A stretch of 64,000 nucleotides of DNA, taken from positions 558,001 through 622,000 of the forward strand of contig NZ_JAPPVJ010000001.1 of assembly GCF_026711005.1 (NCBI RefSeq), read 5' to 3'. Shown here one piece after another: positions 1-8,656 of the stretch; position 1 is the stretch's first letter, and each line of letters begins with the position of its first letter. Origin of the DNA: Sphingobacterium sp. UT-1RO-CII-1 (lineage in GTDB: Bacteria > Bacteroidota > Bacteroidia > Sphingobacteriales > Sphingobacteriaceae). Below the pieces are notes generated by a model. It worked only from the letters and a program-made list of their open reading frames with translations. It had not been told where the DNA came from and did not search any database. The position numbers and the translations under genes were made by a program.

Positions 1-579
1 AAAACACCTTTCATAAACCCGATGTGTGGTTCCGGCACGCTGGCAATTGAAGCAGCACTAATTGCACAAAATAGAAAACCAGGGCTACAACGCATGAACT
101 ATTCTTTTATGCATTTTATAGGTTACAACGAAGAAGTTTTTTTTGAAGAAAGACGGATTTTGAAAGAAGTTACGGACAAAAAGAACCTACCTGTTATTAT
201 TGCGTCAGACATTTCGGCTGAAGCTGTCGAAATTGCCCGGTTAAATGCCAGAACTGCAGGAGTAGAACATATTATCCAATTTGAAGTCTGTGACTTTGAA
301 AAGACAACAGTGCCTGAAGAGAATGGCGTTATCATGTTTAACCCTGAATATGGCGAGCGTCTCGGTGTACACAACACCTTAGAAGCCACTTACAAACGCA
401 TTGGAGACTTTATGAAACAGAAATGCAGAGGTTACAGAGGATATATATTTACAGGGAATCCAGATCTTGCAAAAAAAATAGGTTTACGTGCATCCCGGAG
501 AATTGAATTCTTTAATGGCAAACTAGACTGTAGACTTTTACAATATGAATTGTATGAAGGAAGTAAAGAAAGTAAATAA
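1..579 (+). CDS. Class I SAM-dependent RNA methyltransferase (RlmL-like), 5' end missing
   Basis: C-terminal part of an rRNA/RNA methyltransferase of the THUMP-RlmL/YpsC family; the reading frame is open at base 1, so the N-terminal THUMP region lies outside the window. The visible part starts at the SAM-binding motif NPMCGSGTLAIEAA and continues with the acidic strand IIASDISAEAVEIA and the catalytic-loop position FNPEYGERLG. Family members transfer a methyl group from SAM to a guanine of 23S rRNA in the cytoplasm. The usual motif IV is NPPY; here the third residue is Glu. The gene ends 5 bases before the HD hydrolase gene, so the two are probably co-transcribed. Family call is firm, exact target base is not. 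Confidence 0.85.
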   Translation, partial: KTPFINPMCGSGTLAIEAALIAQNRKPGLQRMNYSFMHFIGYNEEVFFEERRILKEVTDKKNLPVIIASDISAEAVEIARLNARTAGVEHIIQFEVCDFEKTTVPEENGVIMFNPEYGERLGVHNTLEATYKRIGDFMKQKCRGYRGYIFTGNPDLAKKIGLRASRRIEFFNGKLDCRLLQYELYEGSKESK

Positions 580-584
580 AACTT

Positions 585-1226
585 ATGTTCATTGAAAAGA
601 CAGTATCTTTTGTACAAGAGAAATTAAACGGAGCTGAATCTGGTCACGATTGGTGGCATATTCAGCGCGTTTGGCACAACACCAAATTAATTTTACAAAG
701 CGAAGAGGCTGATCACCTAGTTTGTGAACTTACTGCTTTACTACATGACATAGCGGATAGTAAATTTAATAATGGAGATGAATCATTAGGTCCCCGCATA
801 GCAGGAGAGTTTTTGAGAACTATCGGTCTTGATGAAGAGCGCATTAATCATGTTCAACAGATTATTCTTAACATGTCTTTTAAAGCTTCATTGGGGGACG
901 TCACTTTTCATTCGAAAGAACTTGAAATTGTACAAGATGCAGACCGCTTGGACGCTATTGGAGCTATTGGAATAGCTCGGGCTTTTAATTACGGAGGTTT
1001 TAAAAACCGAGAAATCCACAACCCCACTATTCCAGTTGCCTATAATATGTCCAAGGAAGAATATAAAAACACAACAGCTCCTACCATAAATCATTTTTAC
1101 GAAAAGCTTTTATTACTAAAAGATAAAATGAATACACAAACAGGAAAAAAAATAGCATCGGGCCGACACCAACATATGCTTACCTTTCTGCAACAATTTC
1201 ATGATGAATGGGAAGGAAAGCTGTAA
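585..1226 (+). CDS. HD-domain phosphohydrolase (YedJ-like)
   Basis: A 213-residue single-domain HD protein. Metal ligands are visible as His25 in GHDWWHIQRVW, the HD pair at residues 54-55 in LLHDIADSK, and the distal Asp in QDADRLDAIG near residue 120. This order matches the uncharacterised YedJ/YpgQ-type hydrolases; related proteins hydrolyse nucleotides, but no substrate can be read from the sequence. No signal peptide, so cytoplasmic. It starts 5 bases after the methyltransferase stop and probably shares its transcript. The only in-frame ATG near the N-terminus is the one used. Confidence 0.85.
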   Translation: MFIEKTVSFVQEKLNGAESGHDWWHIQRVWHNTKLILQSEEADHLVCELTALLHDIADSKFNNGDESLGPRIAGEFLRTIGLDEERINHVQQIILNMSFKASLGDVTFHSKELEIVQDADRLDAIGAIGIARAFNYGGFKNREIHNPTIPVAYNMSKEEYKNTTAPTINHFYEKLLLLKDKMNTQTGKKIASGRHQHMLTFLQQFHDEWEGKL

Positions 1227-1386
1227 TTTAACATTCTCTTAATCCTAAATACCTACCTTCGTTGTACAGATCAACCACTGATGCAAACGAAAAACCTTAT
1301 TTTATCTTTTATCTACTTTTCGCTAACATCATGTAGGTGTAAGACTGCCATTTTATGAAAGAAATAAATATTAAAAAAGTATAACT

Positions 1387-2145
1387 ATGAAAAAAAACGC
1401 TTTTTTACTTGCTATTATTTGCCTTACAAGTATAGCATCTTTTGCACAACCAAAAATGATTGCTCATAGAGGTTCATGGAAAAACACACAAGTGCCGCAA
1501 AACTCATTAGCCTCGCTACAGCATGCTATCAAGCAAAAAGCATGGGGGTCAGAATTTGATGTGCACTTAACAAAAGACAATATTTTGGTCGTAAATCATG
1601 ACAATGACTTTTACGGACTAGATATTGCCACATCAACTTATAACGAGTTATTAGCGATCAAACACCCCAATGGGGAATCTATCCCTACAGCTGAAGAGTA
1701 TATTTTGGAAGGGTTAAAGCAAAAGAAGACTAAGCTTATTTATGAATTAAAAACAAATCGATTAAGTACGGAAAGGACATTAGAAGCTGCGAAGTTAAGT
1801 GTACAATTAGTTGATAAACTAAAAGCAAAAAAACAAGTTGAATATATAGCTTTCCATTATGACGCTTGTCTAAAAATACGCGAGCTCGACAAAAAAGCAA
1901 AAATACATTACCTAAATGGCGATAAATCACCAAGCGACTTAAAGCAAGCTAACTTAAATGGTTTAGATTACCATTATAATGTATACAAAAAAAATCCAAC
2001 ATGGATTAATGACGCAAAAAGCTTAAAGTTAAAAACTAATGTATGGACTGTAAATAGCGAAGAGGATATGCGTTATTTTATAGATCATAAAATAGATTAT
2101 ATCACTACAGATGAACCAGAGCTTCTTAACTCGCTATTAAAATAG
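1387..2145 (+). CDS. Secreted glycerophosphodiester phosphodiesterase family protein
   Basis: A 252-residue GDPD TIM-barrel protein with an N-terminal signal peptide (about residues 1-20, ending SIASFAQ). Catalytic-core signatures are MIAHRGSW (His-Arg), the Glu and Asp in GSEFDVHLTKD, and VVNHDND (His). The C-terminal motif NVWTVNSEEDMRYFID and ITTDEPELL are typical of the family. Members cleave glycerophosphodiesters to glycerol 3-phosphate and an alcohol; export points to salvage of phospholipid head groups outside the cytoplasm. It stands alone, 160 bases after the HD gene, and has a strong hairpin about 130 bases downstream. Confidence 0.88.
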   Translation: MKKNAFLLAIICLTSIASFAQPKMIAHRGSWKNTQVPQNSLASLQHAIKQKAWGSEFDVHLTKDNILVVNHDNDFYGLDIATSTYNELLAIKHPNGESIPTAEEYILEGLKQKKTKLIYELKTNRLSTERTLEAAKLSVQLVDKLKAKKQVEYIAFHYDACLKIRELDKKAKIHYLNGDKSPSDLKQANLNGLDYHYNVYKKNPTWINDAKSLKLKTNVWTVNSEEDMRYFIDHKIDYITTDEPELLNSLLK

Positions 2146-2515
2146 GAAAGCAACTATCAATAAAACCACTATTTTAACACACTTCTGATTATCAATACCA
2201 TAAGCATCCAGAATATTACTACAGTAAGTTTCAGCATTCGCCTAAGGACATATTTATTGGTAAAACGAGCTTTTAAAGCCTGCTAACTTTAAATTAATTA
2301 GCAGGCTTTATTTGTTTACAGTTATAACATTTTATTCATTGTATAGAATCTCTTTTTATTATACGTGATTTTATTTTTGTCCGTGGGCATACTGTTTCTC
2401 CACTGTTGATGTTTATGTTTTTCAAACATGGATCTTTCAGATTCAACAAAGAAAAAAATAAATCACTATTTTTGAATCAGAAAAGTTAACAATACAATAT
2501 TTTCACAAGAAAAGT
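2146..2515. other. Intergenic region between GDPD and pepT
   Basis: 370 bases without a credible gene. It holds one strong hairpin at 2275-2309. TATTTTTG at 2467-2474 fits the -7 consensus of this phylum and would give pepT a leader of about 37 bases, but I see no matching -33 TTG at the right spacing. Confidence 0.5.
2275..2309 (+). terminator. Hairpin terminator after the GDPD gene
   Basis: Perfect 12-base-pair stem: AAAGCCTGCTAA at 2275-2286 pairs with TTAGCAGGCTTT at 2298-2309, loop of 11 bases, followed by ATTTGTTT. It lies 130 bases after the GDPD stop, farther than usual, so it may end a 3' extension. Confidence 0.7.
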
Positions 2516-3772
2516 ATGCAGATTATAAACAATATAACAGAATTTGAAGTAGCTGATCGCTTTCTACGATATGTTCAAATAGATACCGAATCGGACCCTC
2601 AATCTACCTCTTTCCCATCTACAGAAAAACAAAAAGACTTAAGCCGAATACTCGTTGCTGAACTTTTGGAAATGGGCATTAAAGACGCCCACCTTGACGA
2701 ACATGGCTATGTTTATGCAACTATTCCTTCGAACACAGATAAAAAAGTACCTGTTGTATGTTTTTGTTCACATGTGGACACCTCTCCAGACTGTTCAGGT
2801 AGTAATGTTAAACCCATAGTCCATAAAAATTATCAAGGTCAAGATATCGTGCTTCCAGATGATCCCTCAGTAGTTATCAGATTTAACGATCATCTCGATT
2901 TAAAAGATCAAATAGGTAATGATATCATTACCGCTAGCGGAACTACCCTATTAGGGGCAGACGATAAAGCAGGTGTTGCCGAAATAATGGAAGCTGCCCG
3001 GATACTTATGCAGACTCCTGATATAAAACACGGAGATATAAAAATTTTATTCACTCCTGATGAAGAAATTGGCCGCGGGGTTGATTATGTTGACATCAAA
3101 AAGCTTGGTGCAGATTTTGGCTATACGATGGATGGAGAAAAAGCGGGAACAATTGAGGATGAAACATTTTCTGCTAATGCAGCGCAACTCACTGTGCATG
3201 GAGTTTCTGTACATCCAGGATTTGCGAAAGGTAAAATGATCAATGCTTTAAAAATAGTTTCTGATATTATAACAAAGCTGCCAAAAGATAAGCTATCGCC
3301 GGAAACTACGGAAAAAAAAGAAGGGTTTATACATGCTAATGACATTCAGGGCCAAGTAGAAAAAGCTAAAGTTAATTTTATCATTAGAGATCATGACACT
3401 ACTAAACTTACTGAGCATCAAGCTACTTTAAAATCTATTATTGAGTCAGTTATTGCAAAATACCCTGGTGCGAAATACGACTTTCAAGTCACGGAGCAAT
3501 ATCGTAATATGAAAGAAGTTCTTGACAAACACCCTGAAATTATGGAAGTGGGCCTTGAAGCGATACATAGAGTGGGTTTAATTCCAGAGCGTCGTAGTAT
3601 ACGTGGTGGAACCGACGGCTCTCGTTTATCTTTCATGGGTCTCCCATGTCCAAATGTATTTGCTGGAGGACATGCCTTTCATGGCAAAATGGAATGGGTA
3701 AGCCGTCAAGATATGGAAAGCGCTGTTAAAACAATATTACATATTGTCAATCTATGGGAAGAGCGTTCATAA
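2516..3772 (+). CDS. pepT: Peptidase T (tripeptide aminopeptidase)
   Basis: A 418-residue M20-family metallopeptidase, close to the roughly 408 residues of E. coli PepT. It removes the N-terminal residue from tripeptides in the cytoplasm. Zinc-site motifs are in order: FCSHVDTSPD (His and Asp), LGADDKAGVAEIME (bridging Asp), TPDEEIGRGVD (catalytic Glu-Glu), YTMDGE (Asp) and GGHAFHGKMEW near the C-terminus (His). The PepT-specific early motif FLRYVQIDTESDPQS is also present, and there is no signal peptide. Transcribed alone. Confidence 0.95.
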   Translation: MQIINNITEFEVADRFLRYVQIDTESDPQSTSFPSTEKQKDLSRILVAELLEMGIKDAHLDEHGYVYATIPSNTDKKVPVVCFCSHVDTSPDCSGSNVKPIVHKNYQGQDIVLPDDPSVVIRFNDHLDLKDQIGNDIITASGTTLLGADDKAGVAEIMEAARILMQTPDIKHGDIKILFTPDEEIGRGVDYVDIKKLGADFGYTMDGEKAGTIEDETFSANAAQLTVHGVSVHPGFAKGKMINALKIVSDIITKLPKDKLSPETTEKKEGFIHANDIQGQVEKAKVNFIIRDHDTTKLTEHQATLKSIIESVIAKYPGAKYDFQVTEQYRNMKEVLDKHPEIMEVGLEAIHRVGLIPERRSIRGGTDGSRLSFMGLPCPNVFAGGHAFHGKMEWVSRQDMESAVKTILHIVNLWEERS

Positions 3773-3893
3773 TATAAGCACCAACGTTGTCAAAACTTAG
3801 TCACATGGTATTAAAAGGTAAGAAACCATTTGTTTTTTACTTATTTTACAAATGCTAGCAAAAAAAAATTTAGTACAACAACAATTAAAAAAC

Positions 3894-4457
3894 ATGCCAA
3901 ACGAAATATTAAAAACAATTCGCACAAGAAGATCGGTTAATCAAAATTCGTTTACGAATGAGCCTATTTCAAAAGAAGACTTATTAAGTGTTCTAGAAGC
4001 TGCAAATGCTGCACCTACACATAAAAGAACACAACCGTGGCGATTTGTGGTTTTCCAAAATGATGGCCTGAACCGCTTAGGCAATGAGCTAAGCCGAATC
4101 TATAAAGCAATTACCCCTTCTGAAAAGTACAACGCTATTACTGAAGAAAACATGGGTAAAAAAGCAACAATGTCTACAGTTGCTATAGCTATTATTGTAA
4201 ATTATAGTGGTGATGTTCCTGAGTGGGAAGAATTAGCTGCTACTGCATGTTCTGTACAAAACATTTGGCTTGCTGCACACGCTATCGGTTTGGGGGGATA
4301 CTGGGCTTCTCCCGGCCTCATAAACCATTTGGGTCCATTTCTTTCACTGGAAGATAATCAAAAATGTATAGGTATCTTTTATATGGGCCACCATAATAGT
4401 GAAGTTCGTGACCCCGTACGTAGCCCTATTGAAGAAAAAGTTCGTTGGGAAGGGTAA
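3894..4457 (+). CDS. Nitroreductase family protein
   Basis: A small FMN-dependent oxidoreductase of about 187 residues. The FMN-binding start RTRRSVNQNSF, the central AANAAPTHKRTQPWRFVV and the glycine-rich AIGLGGYWASPG are those of the nitroreductase/YdjA group (NAD(P)H reduction of nitro compounds or quinones). The frame can be opened at ATG 3852, but family proteins begin just before the RTRRS motif, so I choose ATG 3894 (MPNEILKTIRTRRS). Convergent with the anti-sigma gene, with a shared hairpin between them. Physiological substrate unknown. Confidence 0.85.
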   Translation: MPNEILKTIRTRRSVNQNSFTNEPISKEDLLSVLEAANAAPTHKRTQPWRFVVFQNDGLNRLGNELSRIYKAITPSEKYNAITEENMGKKATMSTVAIAIIVNYSGDVPEWEELAATACSVQNIWLAAHAIGLGGYWASPGLINHLGPFLSLEDNQKCIGIFYMGHHNSEVRDPVRSPIEEKVRWEG

Positions 4458-4475
4458 AATACCTTCTATAGTTTT

Positions 4476-4511
4476 TGGGATAGTAAAGTTAAAAGCTAAC
4501 ATACTATCCCA
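4476..4511. terminator. Bidirectional terminator between nitroreductase and anti-sigma genes
   Basis: TGGGATAGTA at 4476-4485 pairs with TACTATCCCA at 4502-4511, and the loop can pair further through GTTA/TAAC. It sits between two convergent stop codons and is flanked by T runs on both sides. Confidence 0.75.
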
Positions 4512-4518
4512 TATTTTC

Positions 4519-5160
4519 TTAAGGGAAAACAGACAGTTGTAAAATACCTTTTTCTCCTTTCCATTTCGTTCCACCTTTAAATATAGCTGTTAATTCCTCT
4601 AACATTGTATCTACCACAGGATCTTCCATCCTTAAATTTTGCACTTGACCAGCTTGATCAATATCAAAATAAATAACAAAAGTACGATCTTCTTCTGTAG
4701 TAAAAATTTGTAGCGATAGGTACTCTTCAAATTTTTCCCAACCAATAATAGGTTCTGCATTTGAGCCTTTTAGCGGTTTTATTCTAAAAGAAGCATCAAA
4801 CCCTTTCATTAACTCCACCTGTGTAACGTGATTTCCCTGATTTTTAGGCAGGTAACGGATAAGAAACAATATACAAACACTAATAAAGAGAACTGCGGAC
4901 AAAGCTCCTATTGTTAATCTTTGCCAACTGAAGTATTGCTTATTTTTAAGGCTTTCATGTGCAACAACTCGTTTTTGTAAACGCTGTTGTAGTAAACTTA
5001 AATGTTTTTTATTAACGCCATGCTGCAACGTATACCCGTCAATAGCATCTTGTAAAAAAGGATCGTTCAAAGCCTCTCGCTCAAAGAGGTGCATATCTTC
5101 GCTACTCATCAAACCATTAATGTAATTATGTATTCTTAATAATTGATAATGATTATCCAT
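4519..5160 (-). CDS. Anti-sigma-like membrane protein with a TonB-C-like periplasmic domain
   Basis: 213 residues in three parts. Residues 1-70 are a cytosolic helical region that resembles zinc-less anti-sigma domains (INGLMSSEDMHLFEREA). Residues 82-104 are one transmembrane segment. Residues 137-213 look like a TonB C-terminal domain: GWEKFEEYLS, then a strand-turn FDIDQAGQVQNLRMED, then GTKWKGEKG. The gene overlaps the upstream ECF sigma gene by 8 bases, which supports translational coupling and a regulatory pairing. Known anti-sigma factors bind the sigma factor until an envelope signal arrives; that the TonB-C-like part senses the signal is inference. No degradation or protease site is recognisable. 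Confidence 0.65.
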   Translation of the reverse strand: MDNHYQLLRIHNYINGLMSSEDMHLFEREALNDPFLQDAIDGYTLQHGVNKKHLSLLQQRLQKRVVAHESLKNKQYFSWQRLTIGALSAVLFISVCILFLIRYLPKNQGNHVTQVELMKGFDASFRIKPLKGSNAEPIIGWEKFEEYLSLQIFTTEEDRTFVIYFDIDQAGQVQNLRMEDPVVDTMLEELTAIFKGGTKWKGEKGILQLSVFP

Positions 5161-5698
5161 TTTGCCTCCTTTCCATACAATTTTTCAAATTCCGTTTTCC
5201 ATTTTGTATATAGCTTTTCACCTGTTTTAAATCAAGGCCTATTGTATCTGCAATATCTTTATAGCACATTTCCTTTAAGTAAAAGAGTTCAACACAGGAG
5301 GCCTGGTTGACATTCAATTCAGACAAACATTTTTCCATATTTTTAAAATCATGCTCATCCCATTTCTTCAAGCTTTCATCTTCAGCGCCCCATTCATTTT
5401 CTAAAATATGAGTATCGAATTCAACAAATTGCTTTCCCTTCTGTTTCCGTAATTCCATCAAGCAAAAGTTCCTTCCTACTACATATAACCAACTCTTAAA
5501 ATTATCTACTTCATGCGTTCTAAGTTTAACTATTAACTGTTCAAATATCTGCATTACAGCATCCTCACTGGCTTGTTGATCTTTTAAGTACTTGTTGCAG
5601 ACTCCATATAATAGTGACATATAAGGAGTATATAATTCCCCTAACACTTCTAAATCGCCGGTTGTACGGTACCTTACTAAAAGCTCTTGGTCTGTCAT
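5153..5698 (-). CDS. ECF-type RNA polymerase sigma factor
   Basis: A 181-residue sigma-70-family protein with only regions 2 and 4, as in ECF factors. Region 2 spans about residues 10-75 (LYTPYMSLLYGVCNKYL, ASEDAVMQIFEQL, FKSWLYVVGRNFCLMEL). Region 4 spans about 120-175 and ends in a helix-turn-helix (YKDIADTIGLDLKQVKSYI). It redirects RNA polymerase to a specific promoter set. It is the first gene of a two-gene unit, and its end overlaps the anti-sigma gene by 8 bases. The target regulon cannot be read here; autoregulation would be typical. Confidence 0.88.
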   Translation of the reverse strand: MTDQELLVRYRTTGDLEVLGELYTPYMSLLYGVCNKYLKDQQASEDAVMQIFEQLIVKLRTHEVDNFKSWLYVVGRNFCLMELRKQKGKQFVEFDTHILENEWGAEDESLKKWDEHDFKNMEKCLSELNVNQASCVELFYLKEMCYKDIADTIGLDLKQVKSYIQNGKRNLKNCMERRQNG

Positions 5699-5761
5699 GA
5701 ATGTATTTTATCTCCCTTTAATATATGATGCTTTTCCCTTAGAAAATCCACAAAATTCAGG

Positions 5762-6688
5762 CTAAGCTTTATTAACAGCCAAGATTAATTGTTTCAATGC
5801 TAAGTCCAAATGAGGGTATTTAAAACTAAATCCTGCATCCACTGTTGTTTTAGTTGTAACTGAATTAGTTTCCAGGAGCAAACTCGCATCTACCCCTTTT
5901 ATATATGCCCCTATTTTTGCTAAAAATGAGGGAAGAGGCAAACCCAATTTACAACCTACCTGTTTACGCAATACTTTCATAAATTCTTTGTTTCTCACAG
6001 GGTGTGGACTACAAGCATGAAAAACAGAATTAGTAGTAGGGTTATCTATAATAAAAGAAACCAAGCGAAGCAGGTCATGTTTATGAATCCAACTAATGTA
6101 TTGTTTTCCATCTCCGACCTGTCCTCCTAAGCCTTTTTTCGCTAAAGAATACAACTCTGCAAACATTCCTGACGTTTCGTCTAAAACAGGACTCAACCTT
6201 AAAACAACACGCCTAACATTCTTTAAGTTTCGCTCCCAGAACAGTCGTTCCCATTCGACAACAAGCTGTGATAGGAAACTTTCACCCTGATACAGACTCC
6301 CTTCATCTTGAAGTTCTTGTGCACCTTCAAAAATAGATATGCCTGAGAAGTTTATCCAAGCACTAGGAGCTATGGTTAATTTCTCGAGTGCAGCCCCTAA
6401 AATTAGGGTTGGTAAATAACGTGAATTTTTCAATTTTACCCGATTATTTTCTGTAAAGCGGGTATTTATACTTTCGCCACACATATTAATTAATACATCC
6501 CCCCCTTCTAAGTAATCGCACCAGTCTCCTAAAGTTTCTCCATCCCATTGCACATAGGTTAATTGAGTTTTTTTAGAAACAATATGTTGTCGTGTTAACA
6601 CGATAACATGATAGCCTGCAGATAAAAAAGAATCAGTTAATAAACGTCCCAAATTACCAGTTCCTCCTGCCAGTATAATTTTTTTCAT
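5762..6688 (-). CDS. TIGR01777 family NAD(P)-dependent epimerase/dehydratase-like protein (YfcH-like)
   Basis: 308 residues of the extended short-chain dehydrogenase fold. The nucleotide-binding motif is GGTGNLGRLL at residues 8-17, followed by the family blocks INMCGESINTRFTENNR, FSGISIFEG and SWIHKHDLLR, and by C-terminal residues resembling DUF1731 (PLPSFLAKIGAYIKGVDASLLLETNSV). Members occur widely, including bacterial YfcH, plant GC1 and animal SDR39U1, and the reaction is not settled. Cytoplasmic, about 60 bases upstream of the sigma gene on the same strand but facing away from the fad terminator. Possibly a separate unit. Confidence 0.85.
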   Translation of the reverse strand: MKKIILAGGTGNLGRLLTDSFLSAGYHVIVLTRQHIVSKKTQLTYVQWDGETLGDWCDYLEGGDVLINMCGESINTRFTENNRVKLKNSRYLPTLILGAALEKLTIAPSAWINFSGISIFEGAQELQDEGSLYQGESFLSQLVVEWERLFWERNLKNVRRVVLRLSPVLDETSGMFAELYSLAKKGLGGQVGDGKQYISWIHKHDLLRLVSFIIDNPTTNSVFHACSPHPVRNKEFMKVLRKQVGCKLGLPLPSFLAKIGAYIKGVDASLLLETNSVTTKTTVDAGFSFKYPHLDLALKQLILAVNKA

Positions 6689-6743
6689 TTTTTTGTACTA
6701 TAAATGCGTGCTTACTTCTCTAATTTAATAATTTAAACAGATG

Positions 6744-6780
6744 AAAAAAGGGCTGTGTTTTTCAATACAAGCCCTTTTTT
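6744..6780 (-). terminator. Terminator of the fad operon
   Basis: AAAAAAGGGCT at 6744-6754 pairs with AGCCCTTTTTT at 6770-6780. On the minus strand the stem ends in a T run, 23 bases after the fadE stop codon. Confidence 0.85.
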
Positions 6781-6802
6781 ATATGATATCAAAAATCAAC
6801 TC

Positions 6803-8581
6803 TTAGAAACAGTATCTATTTTCATCAATCATTTTTTTAGCAATACGCTGCCTTGCCTCTTTTACATTATAAGGTTCAACCTTTGTAAAACGTCTCAAAC
6901 CTACTAACATCATTTTCAGTTCGTCCCCCTCACCAAAAGAATATAAAGCTTCTTTAGCGGCAGCATATACCTTATCTACCGTAGTATGCAAATAAACCCT
7001 AGCCATATCGATAGGTAATGATGCAGCATCTTCCCCTGTTGTATGATATACTTTTTCTGCTCGTAATAAGGCAGATTCAGCAACATATATATACCCCATT
7101 ACATCAGCTATATTCATCAATATTTCTTCTTCCTTCGCAAGAGACATCATTAATTTCTGCACAGCTGCCCCTGCTACCAGTAATCCCGCTTTTTTCAGAT
7201 TAGCAACAGTTTTTTTCTCTGCAGCAAACAAATTATTATCTTCTTCCCCAAAATCAGGTATTGCCATCAATTCATTTGCAACAGCTGTTGCTGGTCCCAT
7301 CAGATCTAGCTCGCCCTTCATAGCTCTCTTCAATAACATATCAACAACCAAGAGCCTGTTCACCTCGTTAGTACCTTCAAAAATACGATTAATTCGTGCG
7401 TCACGGTAAGCTCTTTCCATTGGAGCGTCTGCAGAATACCCCATTCCTCCATAAATTTGCACTCCCTCATCCACTACATAATCCAGCATTTCAGAACACC
7501 ATACTTTGATAATCGCACATTCAATCGCAAATTGTTCAACGGATTTAAGCTTGGCTTGTGCTTCGCCCATTCCTCCTGCAACTAAGGCATCGTACGTATC
7601 ATCGATATTCTGCCCGGCACGGTAGGTTGCTGATTCGTTAGCGTACAGACGTACTGCCATTTCGGCCAATTTGTATCGAATTGCTCCAAACTTAGCTATA
7701 GGCAAATTAAATTGCACACGCTCGTTTGCGTATTTAACCGCCTGTGTAATTACAGAACGTCCAGAACCAATTGTAGCTGCCCCTAACTTTATCCGTCCGA
7801 TATTCAAAATATTTACGGCTATTTTAAATCCATTTTGACGTTCCGAAAGCATATTTTCAATTGGCACAGGGCAGTCATTAAAAAATACCTGACGTGTAGA
7901 CGATCCCTTAATACCCAATTTCTCCTCTTCAGGGTTCATCGTGATACCACCGAATTCACGCTCCACAATAAATGCAGTTAACTTATCATCGTCATCAACT
8001 TTTGCAAAGACGATAAATATATCTGCGAAGCCAGCATTTGTGATCCACATTTTCTGCCCATTAATTAGATAATGAGTTCCATCCGCATTCAAAGTAGCAG
8101 CTGTCCTACCAGAGTTTGCATCCGACCCAGCATTAGGTTCTGTTAGACAATAAGCAGCCTTCCATTCGCCAGTGGTTAACTTAGGAATATACTTTTCTTT
8201 TTGGGCATCAGATCCATAATATAAAATAGGAAGCGTTCCTATACCTGTATGAGCCGAAAGAGCTACCGCAAAAGAAAAGCCTCCACCTACTGCATCAGCG
8301 ACTAGCATAGACGTGTTAAAATTCTTACCAAAACCTCCATATTGCTCTGGTATCGATACACCTAACATTCCTAATTCGCCGGCTTTATCCATCAAGCTTA
8401 CCATTAACCCCTCTTCTTGCCCATCAATACGATCCAACTTGTTTAATACTTCTGTATCTAAAAAGTCTAAACAAGTTTGCTTAATCATTCTTGCCTCTTC
8501 ATCAAACTCTTCGGGTATAAAAATATCTTTATAGGATGTTTCACGAATTACAAATTCACCACCTTTTATCGTATTACTCAT
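6803..8581 (-). CDS. fadE: Acyl-CoA dehydrogenase (FadE of the fadNAE type)
   Basis: A 592-residue FAD enzyme that oxidises acyl-CoA to trans-2-enoyl-CoA, the first step of beta-oxidation. The N-terminal and middle domains show LTEPNAGSDANSGRT and KMWITNAGFADIF; the catalytic-base loop is RIFEGTNEVNRLLV, with the Glu typical of acyl-CoA dehydrogenases. The extra C-terminal helical region of roughly 180 residues and the total length match Bacillus FadE (594 residues) rather than the 380-residue short enzymes. It is the last gene of the MarR-fadN-fadA-fadE series, 75 bases after fadA and before a terminator. Electron acceptor is probably ETF, which is not in the window. Confidence 0.93.
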   Translation of the reverse strand: MSNTIKGGEFVIRETSYKDIFIPEEFDEEARMIKQTCLDFLDTEVLNKLDRIDGQEEGLMVSLMDKAGELGMLGVSIPEQYGGFGKNFNTSMLVADAVGGGFSFAVALSAHTGIGTLPILYYGSDAQKEKYIPKLTTGEWKAAYCLTEPNAGSDANSGRTAATLNADGTHYLINGQKMWITNAGFADIFIVFAKVDDDDKLTAFIVEREFGGITMNPEEEKLGIKGSSTRQVFFNDCPVPIENMLSERQNGFKIAVNILNIGRIKLGAATIGSGRSVITQAVKYANERVQFNLPIAKFGAIRYKLAEMAVRLYANESATYRAGQNIDDTYDALVAGGMGEAQAKLKSVEQFAIECAIIKVWCSEMLDYVVDEGVQIYGGMGYSADAPMERAYRDARINRIFEGTNEVNRLLVVDMLLKRAMKGELDLMGPATAVANELMAIPDFGEEDNNLFAAEKKTVANLKKAGLLVAGAAVQKLMMSLAKEEEILMNIADVMGYIYVAESALLRAEKVYHTTGEDAASLPIDMARVYLHTTVDKVYAAAKEALYSFGEGDELKMMLVGLRRFTKVEPYNVKEARQRIAKKMIDENRYCF

Positions 8582-8656
8582 AGCTTTTAGTTTTATCGTG
8601 TTCTGTTTTTTGTTAAAACACTGTCCAAAAATTAGTTTACAATTACCTTTTTAACA

